Made by a program: the position numbers and the translations under genes. From an uncultured Dehalococcoidia bacterium (lineage in GTDB: Bacteria > Chloroflexota > Dehalococcoidia > Tepidiformales > Tepidiformaceae), in the NCBI GenBank assembly GCA_937864275.1, contig CALMIW010000623.1:1-16009 (forward strand): a DNA stretch of 16,009 nucleotides, given 5' to 3'. The notes beneath the pieces were generated by a model. It did not search any database. It was not told where the DNA came from and was given only the letters and a program-made list of their open reading frames with translations. This document shows positions 1 through 6,366 of this stretch, one piece after another. The number at the start of each line of letters is the position of its first letter. Position 1 is the first letter of the stretch.

Positions 1-78
1 CGCCCCCCCCCCCGCCTCCCCCCCGCCAGGGCTCCGCTTTGGGCGGGCCCACCCCGGAAGGGGACCCCCGCCGCAGCC
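1..78. other. Probable low-quality sequence at the contig end
   Basis: The first ~30 bases are almost all C, with runs of 10 or more, and the translated minus strand departs from the glycosyltransferase family directly after GRPVIGG. Bases are skewed to G on the coding strand where the family would have a conserved GG(R/C)GGIPLQ-like loop. The reading frame stays open but the residues are mostly Gly and Pro. This looks like base-calling or assembly error at an end, not biology. Confidence 0.6.
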
Positions 79-1128
79 CCCGCCGATCACCGGGCGGCCC
101 TTCCACAGGCCTTCCGAAACGACGAGCCCGAACCCCTCGCGCGTCGACTTCTGGATAACGACTTTCGCCGCCTGCTGGATCGCGTTGACCTCGTGGTTCC
201 CCACGCCATCCAGGTTCGTCAGGACGTGGATGTCCCGGTCGTGGTCGCGGTGATCGAACACCTTCTGGAGCCACTCCTGGCCCTCGGGGTCATCGTGGGC
301 GAGCGACCCAACCAGGACAAGCTGCAGTCCGGGGTGCCGTTCCCGTGCCATTCGGTACGCGTCGATCACGCCCAGGGGGTCCTTCCAGGGGTCGAAGCGC
401 GAGACCTGGCACACCATCGGACGCGCGGCGTCCACCGCGAACCGGTCGAGCACCCGTGCCGCCTCGCCGGGCGGCAGTTCGACGTTCTTCGGGCTCAGCG
501 GGTCGATTGCGGGCGGAGCGATGCACAGGTTGCCCGCGGCGACGGCCTCGCGGTCGTACGCGCGCATTGTCCAGATCGTCCCGTCGTACTCCGAGACGAA
601 CGGACGCAACAGGTCCCATGCCTCGGGCTGGGCATCCGTGAGGTCGATGTGGCAGCGCCAGAGCCACTTGCCCGCCGGTGTGCCGCCTTTCTCGCGCAGG
701 AGCCCGAGCATCGGCGCCGGCTGCGGGTCGTGGATGACAACAAAGTCGTAGTCCTCCCAGCCCTGTGCGTTCTCCCGGTTCGTCTCCACCCAGAGGTTGC
801 GCTCCGCTGCGGTCCACGGGTGGGCCTTCCCCTGCAGGGCGTTGTGCATCGCCTTTGTCACGCTGAAGAACGGGTCGGTTCCGGAGAGGACCTTCCAGTC
901 GGCCGCCATCCCCAGGTCGCGCATCAGCGGCACCATGGAGGCAAGAATCTCCGCCACGCCGCCGCCAAAGGCGGTCGCGTTGACGTGCAACACCCGGGCG
1001 TCGCGCAGGGCCTGCGCGTCATGGCGGATCGATTCGACCACTCCGGGGAGGACCGCGGTCCGGTAGTCCTCGAGGGCCTTCGTCTGGAGTTCCACGGCAG
1101 TAAGCATGTCCGCCATGGTAGTGCTCAT
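1..1128 (-). CDS. TreT-like trehalose synthase / GT4 glycosyltransferase (3' end missing)
   Basis: Retaining GT-B glycosyltransferase resembling trehalose synthase TreT, which joins NDP-glucose and glucose to make trehalose in the cytoplasm. The frame is open to the window edge, giving 376 codons. Visible landmarks are VLHVNATAFGGGVAEIL (residues 46-62), the TreT-like DPFFSVTKAMHNALQG (85-100), VIHDPQP (131-137), CQVSRFDPWKDPLGVIDAY (240-258, start of the second Rossmann domain) and QKSTREGFGLVVSEGLWKGR (326-345), the nucleotide-sugar EX7E-type region. After GRPVIGG (residue 350) the expected family sequence gives way to a Gly-rich stretch, which I read as poor sequence rather than protein. 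The ATG at 1128 is 11 bp past the stop of the upstream glycosyltransferase, so the two are probably co-transcribed; an internal ATG at 1116 is an alternative. The exact acceptor cannot be fixed from sequence. Confidence 0.85.
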   Translation of the reverse strand, partial: MSTTMADMLTAVELQTKALEDYRTAVLPGVVESIRHDAQALRDARVLHVNATAFGGGVAEILASMVPLMRDLGMAADWKVLSGTDPFFSVTKAMHNALQGKAHPWTAAERNLWVETNRENAQGWEDYDFVVIHDPQPAPMLGLLREKGGTPAGKWLWRCHIDLTDAQPEAWDLLRPFVSEYDGTIWTMRAYDREAVAAGNLCIAPPAIDPLSPKNVELPPGEAARVLDRFAVDAARPMVCQVSRFDPWKDPLGVIDAYRMARERHPGLQLVLVGSLAHDDPEGQEWLQKVFDHRDHDRDIHVLTNLDGVGNHEVNAIQQAAKVVIQKSTREGFGLVVSEGLWKGRPVIGGGCGGGPLPGWARPKRSPGGGEAGGGA

Positions 1129-1139
1129 TCGGCAGAAGC

Positions 1140-2273
1140 TCAGGTCAAACCGCCCTGCCACGTGCGGTTTGTCGCGAAATCGTCACGCGCGAGCCGCCCG
1201 AGTACACGGTCCCACTCCGGCGCGACGCGCTCCCATCCGAACCGCGCAGCGGCGGTTTGAAGCTCTCGGCGGCCCGGGAGCGCGCCGGTCAGCAGGCTCT
1301 CGAGCCTGGCGATCAGGTCGGCTTCGCTCTCCCAGAGCAGTTGCTTGTGAAGGGCTTCCGGCAGGAGCCCCGGGTAGTTGTACCGGTTCGGCGCGCAGGG
1401 CACGCACCCCGCCGCCATCGCCTCGACCATGCCCACGCCGAAGAACTCGTGCCGGGTCGTGCTCACCACAATGTCGCTCTGCCAGAGCAGCCGGCCGTAC
1501 TGCTCCTTCGTCGGAGCGAAGCCGAAGTGGACGGTCTCCTCGCCGAACTCGCCCGGGAGGCCGGTGATCGCCTCGCTCGGGTTGTCGCCCGGCGCGCCCG
1601 CCACGATCAGCCGAAACCGCACGCCCCTTGCCTTCAGCGCGCGGAGTGCGCGGGCGAACAACTCCGGCGCCTTGTCGAACTCCCAGCGGTGGTTCCAGAG
1701 GATCGTGCGCGGGAGGGATTCCGGCCGTGCCCTCTCGAGTTGGCGGATCCAGCCGAGTTCCACGCCGACGGGAAGCACCAGGCTCTTCGCTTCCACCGCG
1801 GCGACGCCGTCCTCCAACAACCAGTTGTTCGGCTGGAGGAGCAGCGCCCGAAGTGCCTCAGCGAAGTCCCGCCGGTGGAAGTCCGAATTGAACGCCGCGG
1901 TGTCGGCGGCGAGCGCGGTGAGATAGTTGATCTGCCCGAACCATGAGTTGAACTTCGTCCCTCGCAGCCGCGGATAGGTCATCTGGTTTTCGTGGAAGTA
2001 GGCCAGCACGGGAACGCGATCGAAGCGGGGCCGCGTCAGCGCGAGGAATGCCGGCAAGTCCAGCATGTCGCTCGCCACCAGGAAGTCGAATGGCCCGGCG
2101 ACATCGTGGGCTGCCCGCGCGAGTTCCTGGGCGCCACGCCGCATCCGCCGGCGCCATTCGCCTTCCGGCAGCGTCAGCAGTTCAAGCTCGTGGGTGGAAT
2201 TGCGCACCAGTCCGTCGAGGAACGCCTTGTGACTCCCTCCGTAGAACGGTTCGACAAACAACCCGCGCGCCAC
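1140..2273 (-). CDS. tRNA-queuosine alpha-mannosyltransferase homologue (DUF3524 / GTDC1 family)
   Basis: 377-residue GT-B glycosyltransferase of the DUF3524/GTDC1 family. The vertebrate member attaches mannose to queuosine at the wobble position of tRNA-Asp (QTMAN); bacterial members are less well studied. Family hallmarks are present in order: FVEPFYGGSHKAF (residues 6-18), AYFHENQMTYP (91-101), FNSDFHRRDFAEAL (128-141), ILWNHRWEFDKAPELF (191-206) and, in the sugar-nucleotide half, GFAPTKEQYGRLLWQSDIVV (251-270) with RHEFFGVGMVEAMAAGCVP (274-292) and NRYNYPGLLP. Length is complete for the family. It starts with GTG directly after an in-frame TAG; a G-run abuts the start, so the ribosome site is unclear. 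The next gene begins 11 bp downstream. No queuosine synthesis gene is in the window, so the substrate is inferred from family membership. Confidence 0.85.
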   Translation of the reverse strand: MARGLFVEPFYGGSHKAFLDGLVRNSTHELELLTLPEGEWRRRMRRGAQELARAAHDVAGPFDFLVASDMLDLPAFLALTRPRFDRVPVLAYFHENQMTYPRLRGTKFNSWFGQINYLTALAADTAAFNSDFHRRDFAEALRALLLQPNNWLLEDGVAAVEAKSLVLPVGVELGWIRQLERARPESLPRTILWNHRWEFDKAPELFARALRALKARGVRFRLIVAGAPGDNPSEAITGLPGEFGEETVHFGFAPTKEQYGRLLWQSDIVVSTTRHEFFGVGMVEAMAAGCVPCAPNRYNYPGLLPEALHKQLLWESEADLIARLESLLTGALPGRRELQTAAARFGWERVAPEWDRVLGRLARDDFATNRTWQGGLT

Positions 2274-2500
2274 CCCCCGATGCTACGGGAGCGCGCGGTT
2301 GTCCGCCGCGTGCCCGTTCGGGCCAGCAGATCGGCACGATCGATCCTACGAAGGCGTGGGAGCCGGGCGCACACTGGACTCAACAGGCAGGGAGCAACAC
2401 GCGACCGCCATAGCGGCGACGGCGCCTACCGGCCGGGAGGCTGGGACGGCACCAGGGCTTTTGCCCACGCACCCTGCCTGCCCCCTTTTCCGTCTTCTGT
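2274..2500. other. Intergenic gap, 227 bp, no gene seen
   Basis: Lies between the 5' end of the mannosyltransferase homologue and the 3' end of the HAD-like gene. I found no tRNA, no convincing ORF and no clear -10/-35 pair. A very short hairpin (GGGC, TTTT loop, GCCC) occurs at about 2456-2467. It presumably carries the promoter for the two glycosyltransferase genes, but I cannot point to it. Confidence 0.4.
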
Positions 2501-2926
2501 TTACATGTGGCCGAGTTCGGCGAGCTTGAAGAGCGCGTCTTCGAACTCCCGGTCGTCCGGGTTCACGGCTTTGTACTGGCTCACGCAGTGGCCGCCGTAC
2601 TTCTCTACCAGGTACCAGTCGTCGTCGATGATGAAGTCCGGGTATGGCTTCACTCGCGGATCTTTGTCGAACATCCCGTCCACCCACTCGCCGAGCCCGT
2701 GCATGTGGACCACGCGTTCGACGTGCGCGAGGCCGCTCGCCGACCAGACGAAGACGCCGTGGCCCGCGGCCTTCAGCTTGCGCATCGCTTCGTGGGCCCC
2801 GGGACGCAGGGCATTCGTGTGCTGGTCGATAAACACCAGCGGGTGGTCGACATCGAAGAAAATGTTCAAGACGGGCCGTCGATCCTCAGGGTCTATGTCT
2901 AACACGATAGCGGGCGCCCGGCGCAT
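2501..2926 (-). CDS. Small HAD-fold protein
   Basis: Haloacid-dehalogenase-like fold, probably a phosphatase or a degenerate relative. All four HAD motifs can be placed: motif I FFDVDHPLVF (Asp25 and Asp27), motif II VFVWSASG (Ser62), motif III VKPYPDFII (Lys93) and motif IV DDD (101-103). Motif I is unusual because the normal DxDGT is DVDHP. The protein is only 141 residues and has no room for a cap domain. The ATG at 2926 has GGAG about 10 bases upstream, but the first ~19 residues precede the fold, and a TTG at 2869 (122 residues, starting just before motif I) is an alternative start. It follows the YdhR-like gene by 45 bp on the same strand and may share its transcript. The substrate is unknown. 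Confidence 0.7.
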   Translation of the reverse strand: MRRAPAIVLDIDPEDRRPVLNIFFDVDHPLVFIDQHTNALRPGAHEAMRKLKAAGHGVFVWSASGLAHVERVVHMHGLGEWVDGMFDKDPRVKPYPDFIIDDDWYLVEKYGGHCVSQYKAVNPDDREFEDALFKLAELGHM

Positions 2927-2971
2927 CCGCGAGGCTCCGCTTCATTTGGGCTCTGCCCGCGGCCGGGCCGT

Positions 2972-3280
2972 TCAGCCGTCGAGCGCGCCGCGGTTGTCGA
3001 CAAAGACCGGCACATCGAGCCAGCGGACAGTCGGCCGGACGCCGTAGAGCGCTTCGAGCCGGTCCAAGTGTGCTTCGTCGTGTGTGGCTTCGGCGGCCTC
3101 GCGTGAGGTCCAGAGGTAGATGCCGCCGTTCTCGCAGGCCGCGTCGTCGTACCAGTACGACTTCCATACCAGGCCGGCGAGGCCCTCGTATTTCGGCGCC
3201 GTCGAGCGGTTTATGGCTTCGAACCGGGCGCGTTCGTACGTGGCTTCGGTATGGCGGAAGGTGACGAGGGTAGCTATCAC
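2972..3280 (-). CDS. YdhR-like / ABM-fold monooxygenase-like protein
   Basis: 102-residue protein that fits the dimeric alpha-beta barrel (ferredoxin-like) family of YdhR and antibiotic-biosynthesis monooxygenase-like proteins. Support comes from an initial strand (IATLVTFRH), a helix with FEAINRSTAPKYEGLAGLVW (residues 20-39), then KSYWYDDAACENGGIYLWTS (40-59), the strand-turn-strand with YLW typical of YdhR, and an REAAEA helix. No cofactor-binding residues can be named, and many members have no known substrate. The start is a GTG at 3280 with a weak ribosome site. It is divergent from the antiporter gene across 99 bp and is followed after 45 bp by the HAD-like gene. A general stress or detoxification role is possible but not shown. 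Confidence 0.6.
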   Translation of the reverse strand: MIATLVTFRHTEATYERARFEAINRSTAPKYEGLAGLVWKSYWYDDAACENGGIYLWTSREAAEATHDEAHLDRLEALYGVRPTVRWLDVPVFVDNRGALDG

Positions 3281-3379
3281 GGACGCCAGCGTACGCCGCG
3301 ACTAACGGGTATGCGAGCCGTCCGGGACCGCGAAAGGCGTTCCCCAGAATGCTGCTTCCGGTGACACTAGAAGCACCCA

Positions 3380-4483
3380 ATGGACTCTGTGACCTTCGCG
3401 CTGTTCCTCGCCGGGATCGGCCTTCTGCTCGTCGGAGCTGAAGGGCTGGTGCGTGGCGCCTCGCGCCTGGCCGTCACCGCTGGCGTTTCACCGCTGGTGG
3501 TCGGGCTGACCGTCGTGGCCTTCGGGACGAGCGCGCCGGAGTTGGCCGTTTCGGTCTCCTCGGCAGTCGCCGGCGATGCTGACATCGGCGTCGGGAACGT
3601 GGTTGGCAGCAACGTCTTCAACATCCTGTTGATCCTGGGCCTGGCAGCGACGATCGGGCCGTTGGTGGTTGCGCAGCAGATTGTCCGGATCGAAGTCCCG
3701 ATCCTCATCGTGGTTTCGCTCGCGTTCTACGCGCTCGCGGGGAACGGCAACATCAGCACCCTCGAAGGCTGCATGCTCGTGGCCGGGATCGTGGCGTACA
3801 CCATTTGGGCAATCGGCCGAAGCCGCAAAGAGACCCGCGAAGTACGGGCGGAGTATGACGCTGAATTCTCGGCACATGAGCACTCGAGGGGCGGACTGCT
3901 CAAGGATGTGGCGCTCGTGGTGGGTGGCCTGGGAATGCTTGTACTTGGTTCGGAGTGGTTCGTGAACGGTGCCGTCGAACTCGCGGAGGCGTTCGGCGTG
4001 AGCGAGCTGGTGATTGGGCTGACGGTTGTGGCGCTGGGTACTTCTATGCCGGAGATCGTCACCTCAGTGCTGGCAAGCATCCGCGGCGAGCGGGACATTG
4101 CCGTGGGAAACGTGATTGGCAGCAACCTGTTTAACATCCTGATGGTGATGGGCCTGACGAGTGTGGTGGCGGATGGCGGCATTGCCGTAGCGGACGCGGC
4201 GTTGCGGTTCGACATCCCCGTGATGATTGCGGCGGCGATAGCCTGCCTGCCCGTGTTTTGGCGTGGGTATGTCATAAGCAGGTGGGAAGGGATCTTGTTC
4301 CTGCTGTACTGCGCGGCGTATCTGACCTACCTGCTGCTGGATAGCACGGACCACGATTCGACCGACGCGTTTCGCACAGCGATGCTCGGGTTCGTCATCC
4401 CGCTGACGGTGGTGACGTTCGCGGTGCTGGTTTACCGGACGTGGCGGAATGGGAACGGGAAGCATGCCGGAGCGGCCGTGTAG
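3380..4483 (+). CDS. Calcium/sodium antiporter, CaxA/YrbG family
   Basis: 367-residue inner-membrane cation/Ca2+ exchanger of the CaCA superfamily. It has the two inverted alpha-repeats that form the ion path: the first at residues ~37-88 with VGLTVVAFGTSAPELAVSV and VGNVVGSNVFNIL, the second at ~209-258 with IGLTVVALGTSMPEIVTSV and VGNVIGSNLFNIL. Each carries the conserved Glu of the GTSxPE motif (Glu54 and Glu225). About ten hydrophobic segments are split by a charged cytoplasmic loop (residues 146-175). Length matches the family. The ATG at 3380 has GAAG six bases upstream. It stands alone on the plus strand, with minus-strand genes on both sides. The likely role is Ca2+ extrusion driven by Na+ entry; K+ dependence cannot be judged. 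Confidence 0.93.
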   Translation: MDSVTFALFLAGIGLLLVGAEGLVRGASRLAVTAGVSPLVVGLTVVAFGTSAPELAVSVSSAVAGDADIGVGNVVGSNVFNILLILGLAATIGPLVVAQQIVRIEVPILIVVSLAFYALAGNGNISTLEGCMLVAGIVAYTIWAIGRSRKETREVRAEYDAEFSAHEHSRGGLLKDVALVVGGLGMLVLGSEWFVNGAVELAEAFGVSELVIGLTVVALGTSMPEIVTSVLASIRGERDIAVGNVIGSNLFNILMVMGLTSVVADGGIAVADAALRFDIPVMIAAAIACLPVFWRGYVISRWEGILFLLYCAAYLTYLLLDSTDHDSTDAFRTAMLGFVIPLTVVTFAVLVYRTWRNGNGKHAGAAV

Positions 4484-4504
4484 GAACTCTGAGATCCTGC
4501 CGAG

Positions 4505-4514
4505 CGTGCGCACG
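4505..4514. repeat. 10-bp perfect palindrome between convergent genes
   Basis: CGTGCGCACG lies in the 72-bp gap between the ends of the antiporter gene and the convergent 140-residue protein gene. The arms are only five bases and no T-run follows, so it could be a weak end-of-transcript element or chance. Confidence 0.25.
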
Positions 4515-4555
4515 GACAGTGAGTCCTCGCTTACGCGCGGGCCCAGTACCGGATT

Positions 4556-4978
4556 CTAGGCCTCGGCGACGTCCAGGCCCCAGACCGGGCGGAACCGCCA
4601 GGTTCGGATGCCCTTCACCGGGATGTTGTGCTTCTTAATCAGCTTCTTCGCCTCGGGCACCATCCCGGCCGGCACGTACACGTAGAACTCGCCGACCGTT
4701 GACTTCGGGAGCCACTCGTTCACCGCCGTCTCATCGGTCACGGTGTCGGGCATTTCGATGTCGGCCATAACCTGGAGCCACTGGCCGGGGCGCCGGACGA
4801 CGACGATGTCGGGGTAGAGGTCTTTGCCGCCCTCGGCGCCGACCGCCATCTTCGGCTTCGGGACGTTCACGATCGTGTCGAAATCCAGGCCTTCCGGCCC
4901 CGGATAGGGGAACTTCACCTTCGCGATTTCGGCCACAGCCCCCTGGTGACGCAACTCAGACAGGTACTTCGCAGTCAC
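4556..4978 (-). CDS. Conserved-looking protein of unknown function, possible nuclease-like fold
   Basis: I do not recognise this 140-residue protein as a named family. The GTG at 4978 is chosen because GGAGGGG sits about 7 bases upstream; the frame opens earlier (to 5140), but that stretch lacks protein character. The sequence is mixed alpha/beta: an N-terminal helix (TAKYLSELRHQGAVAEIAKV), a central pair of strands with YPDIVVV and MADIEMPDTVTDETAVNEWL, a strand FYVYVPAGMV, a helix PEAKKLIKKHNI and a final strand IRTWRFRPVW. An Asp-strand followed by a second acidic strand, then a helix and a V-x-V-P strand, recalls PD-(D/E)xK nuclease-like folds, but the ExK is not intact (EMP), so it may be an inactive relative. 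That fold assignment is inference. Confidence 0.6.
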   Translation of the reverse strand: MTAKYLSELRHQGAVAEIAKVKFPYPGPEGLDFDTIVNVPKPKMAVGAEGGKDLYPDIVVVRRPGQWLQVMADIEMPDTVTDETAVNEWLPKSTVGEFYVYVPAGMVPEAKKLIKKHNIPVKGIRTWRFRPVWGLDVAEA

Positions 4979-5225
4979 GAGACAGCCCCTCCGATTCGGC
5001 GATACCACGATTCTACCCGTCGAATCCTTCCCGTGAAGGCGGCTCGGCCTCCCGGTGCCAGGATCGGATCCAGAGCGCAGAAGTCTGCCCGGTTGGTACG
5101 CCGTTTCGGTGCCCATCGGAGCCTCTCGTCCGTCCGGCAACGGAAGAGAATCCTTCCGAGATGACTGTGAGATTTCGTAGGGCTCCAGGCCACCCGAACG
5201 CGCCGGCCACTCCGGCGGCCGCCCG
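4979..5225. promoter_or_regulatory. Divergent intergenic region, 247 bp
   Basis: Separates the start of the unknown 140-residue protein (minus) from the start of the FN3 surface protein (plus), so it must hold promoters for both. Visible elements are the strong GGAGGGG ribosome site for the minus gene, a direct repeat GAATCCTTCC at 5022-5031 and 5148-5157, and a small inverted repeat CGGAAG/CTTCCG at 5141-5158. No confident -10/-35 pair was found and nothing here looks coding. Confidence 0.4.
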
Positions 5226-6260
5226 GTGAGCCGGCAGCCTCAGAAGGAGCCGACGGGGAGTGCGGCGCGCTCGCTCGTCGTGACTGCGTTCCTCGTGCTT
5301 CTGGCCGTCGTTCCGGTGACCGTGCTCGTGGTGTTGGCGACAATGCAGGACGACGGATCGCCGGCTGGGACCGGGAGCGAGACGGCGACGGCAACGGCCC
5401 CAGCAACAGTTTCAGCAACGGCGACGCCTCCGTCGCCGGGGGCGACGGCCGCACCGTCCCGGACATTGGCGGCCCCGACGAGCTCGCCGTCCCCAACCGC
5501 AACGCCTTCGCCCACTGTGCTGCCGACGGCAACGCCAATCCCGAATCCCACGCGGCCAACTCCAACGGTGTCGCCTTCGCCGGCCGCGACAGCAACCGCC
5601 ACGCCGAGCCCTCGCCCAACCGCTACCCCGACGCTGCGGCCGCCGACGGTCGCGCCGACCGCGACGGTGCAGCTACCCGCCCCGCCGGCGGTACCGGCCG
5701 GCTTGCGGTCGACCTGGAGCCTGGTGCGGACGTCCGCCGCGTGGGACGGACAGTACACATGGACGCTCACCTGGAATGCCGTTCCGGGAGCCGCCGGTTA
5801 CGAGGTCCACCTCGGGGAGCCCGGCGGTCCCTGGGCGAAGCCCATCAACGTCCCCGGCGCCACGTTCTCCGGCAAATGGTCCGCCACGAGCACCCCGCTC
5901 TGCGCAGAGGTTCGCGCCTACAACGCCGGCGGCCAGTCGGCCTACTCGGGGGCGCTCTGCCTGCCGGATCGCGTCCCGCCGCCGCCGTCGGGTGTCACAG
6001 CCGTCGTCGTCGGCCAGTGCCCGGGTTCCCCGAGCCTTCCCTACGTCACCGTGTCGTGGACCGACACCTCGGACATCGAGGAGTACTTCGTGATCCGCGT
6101 CCGCAACCCCGACTGGACTCCCGGCGTCAACCGGCTCGGCGCCTATTTCTCATCGCCGCAGACCATTTGCGGGGGACTTACGCCGGCCTGCTACAGCGTC
6201 CTGGCGCGGAACGGCGCCGGGGACTCCGAGCTCTCCAACGAAGTCTGCATCGCCCCGTGA
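5226..6260 (+). CDS. Membrane-anchored surface protein with Thr/Pro stalk and two FN3-like domains
   Basis: 344 residues, begun by a GTG with no clear ribosome site. A short charged N-terminus is followed by one hydrophobic segment (residues ~17-39) that acts as an uncleaved signal anchor or signal peptide. Residues ~50-157 are a low-complexity Thr/Pro/Ala/Ser stalk, probably extended and perhaps O-glycosylated. Two FN3-like beta-sandwich domains follow (~153-247 and ~252-344), seen from TWTLTWNAVPGAAGYEVHLG and CAEVRAYNAGGQSAYSG in the first, and VTVSWTDTSDIEEYFVIRVR and CYSVLARNGAGDSELSNEVC in the second. Six cysteines lie in these domains and may form disulfides outside the cell. The likely role is binding or adhesion at the cell surface; no catalytic motif is seen. 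It ends convergently against pckA at a strong hairpin. Confidence 0.8.
   Translation: MSRQPQKEPTGSAARSLVVTAFLVLLAVVPVTVLVVLATMQDDGSPAGTGSETATATAPATVSATATPPSPGATAAPSRTLAAPTSSPSPTATPSPTVLPTATPIPNPTRPTPTVSPSPAATATATPSPRPTATPTLRPPTVAPTATVQLPAPPAVPAGLRSTWSLVRTSAAWDGQYTWTLTWNAVPGAAGYEVHLGEPGGPWAKPINVPGATFSGKWSATSTPLCAEVRAYNAGGQSAYSGALCLPDRVPPPPSGVTAVVVGQCPGSPSLPYVTVSWTDTSDIEEYFVIRVRNPDWTPGVNRLGAYFSSPQTICGGLTPACYSVLARNGAGDSELSNEVCIAP
5373..5696 (+). repeat. Thr/Pro-rich low-complexity coding stretch
   Basis: About 108 codons made largely of ACN, CCN, GCN and TCN, encoding short irregular units such as PTATPSPT and ATATATPSP. Units are degenerate, with no fixed period, so this is a stalk or linker and not a tandem-repeat array or CRISPR. 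Confidence 0.75.
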
Positions 6261-6298
6261 ATCCGAAGATCAACGCCTGGCACGCTGTTCAACGCGAC

Positions 6299-6330
6299 GA
6301 GGCCGCGGCGCTGTTCGGCGTCGCGGCCTC
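6299..6330. terminator. Strong hairpin between convergent genes
   Basis: Left arm GAGGCCGCGGCGC (6299-6311) and right arm GCGTCGCGGCCTC (6318-6330) pair over 13 bp with one G-T wobble and a 6-base loop (TGTTCG). It lies between the stop of the FN3 protein gene (6260) and the stop of pckA (6367), so it can serve both strands. There is no T-run on either side, which is common for terminators in GC-rich genomes. Confidence 0.65.
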
Positions 6331-6366
6331 ATTCCGAAACCAGCGGTCCCGGGAACCGAACTCGGA

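Noticed and set aside
193..1260. Plus-strand open frame of 355 codons at the left end
   Set aside because: It lies opposite the glycosyltransferase genes, whose minus-strand proteins show clear conserved motifs.
4979..5140. N-terminal extension of the 140-residue protein to an ATG at 5140
   Set aside because: The extra 54 codons look non-coding, and a GGAGGGG ribosome site directly precedes the GTG at 4978.
5022..5157. Direct repeat GAATCCTTCC as attachment site or mobile-element footprint
   Set aside because: It is only 10 bp, 126 bp apart, with no integrase or transposase in the window.
5373..5696. CRISPR or tandem-repeat array
   Set aside because: Units are irregular, coding and in frame, with no constant repeat or spacer length.
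5240..5770. Gly/Val-rich minus-strand frame opposite the Thr/Pro stalk
   Set aside because: The Val-Gly-Ala pattern is simply the complement of Thr/Pro/Ala codons.
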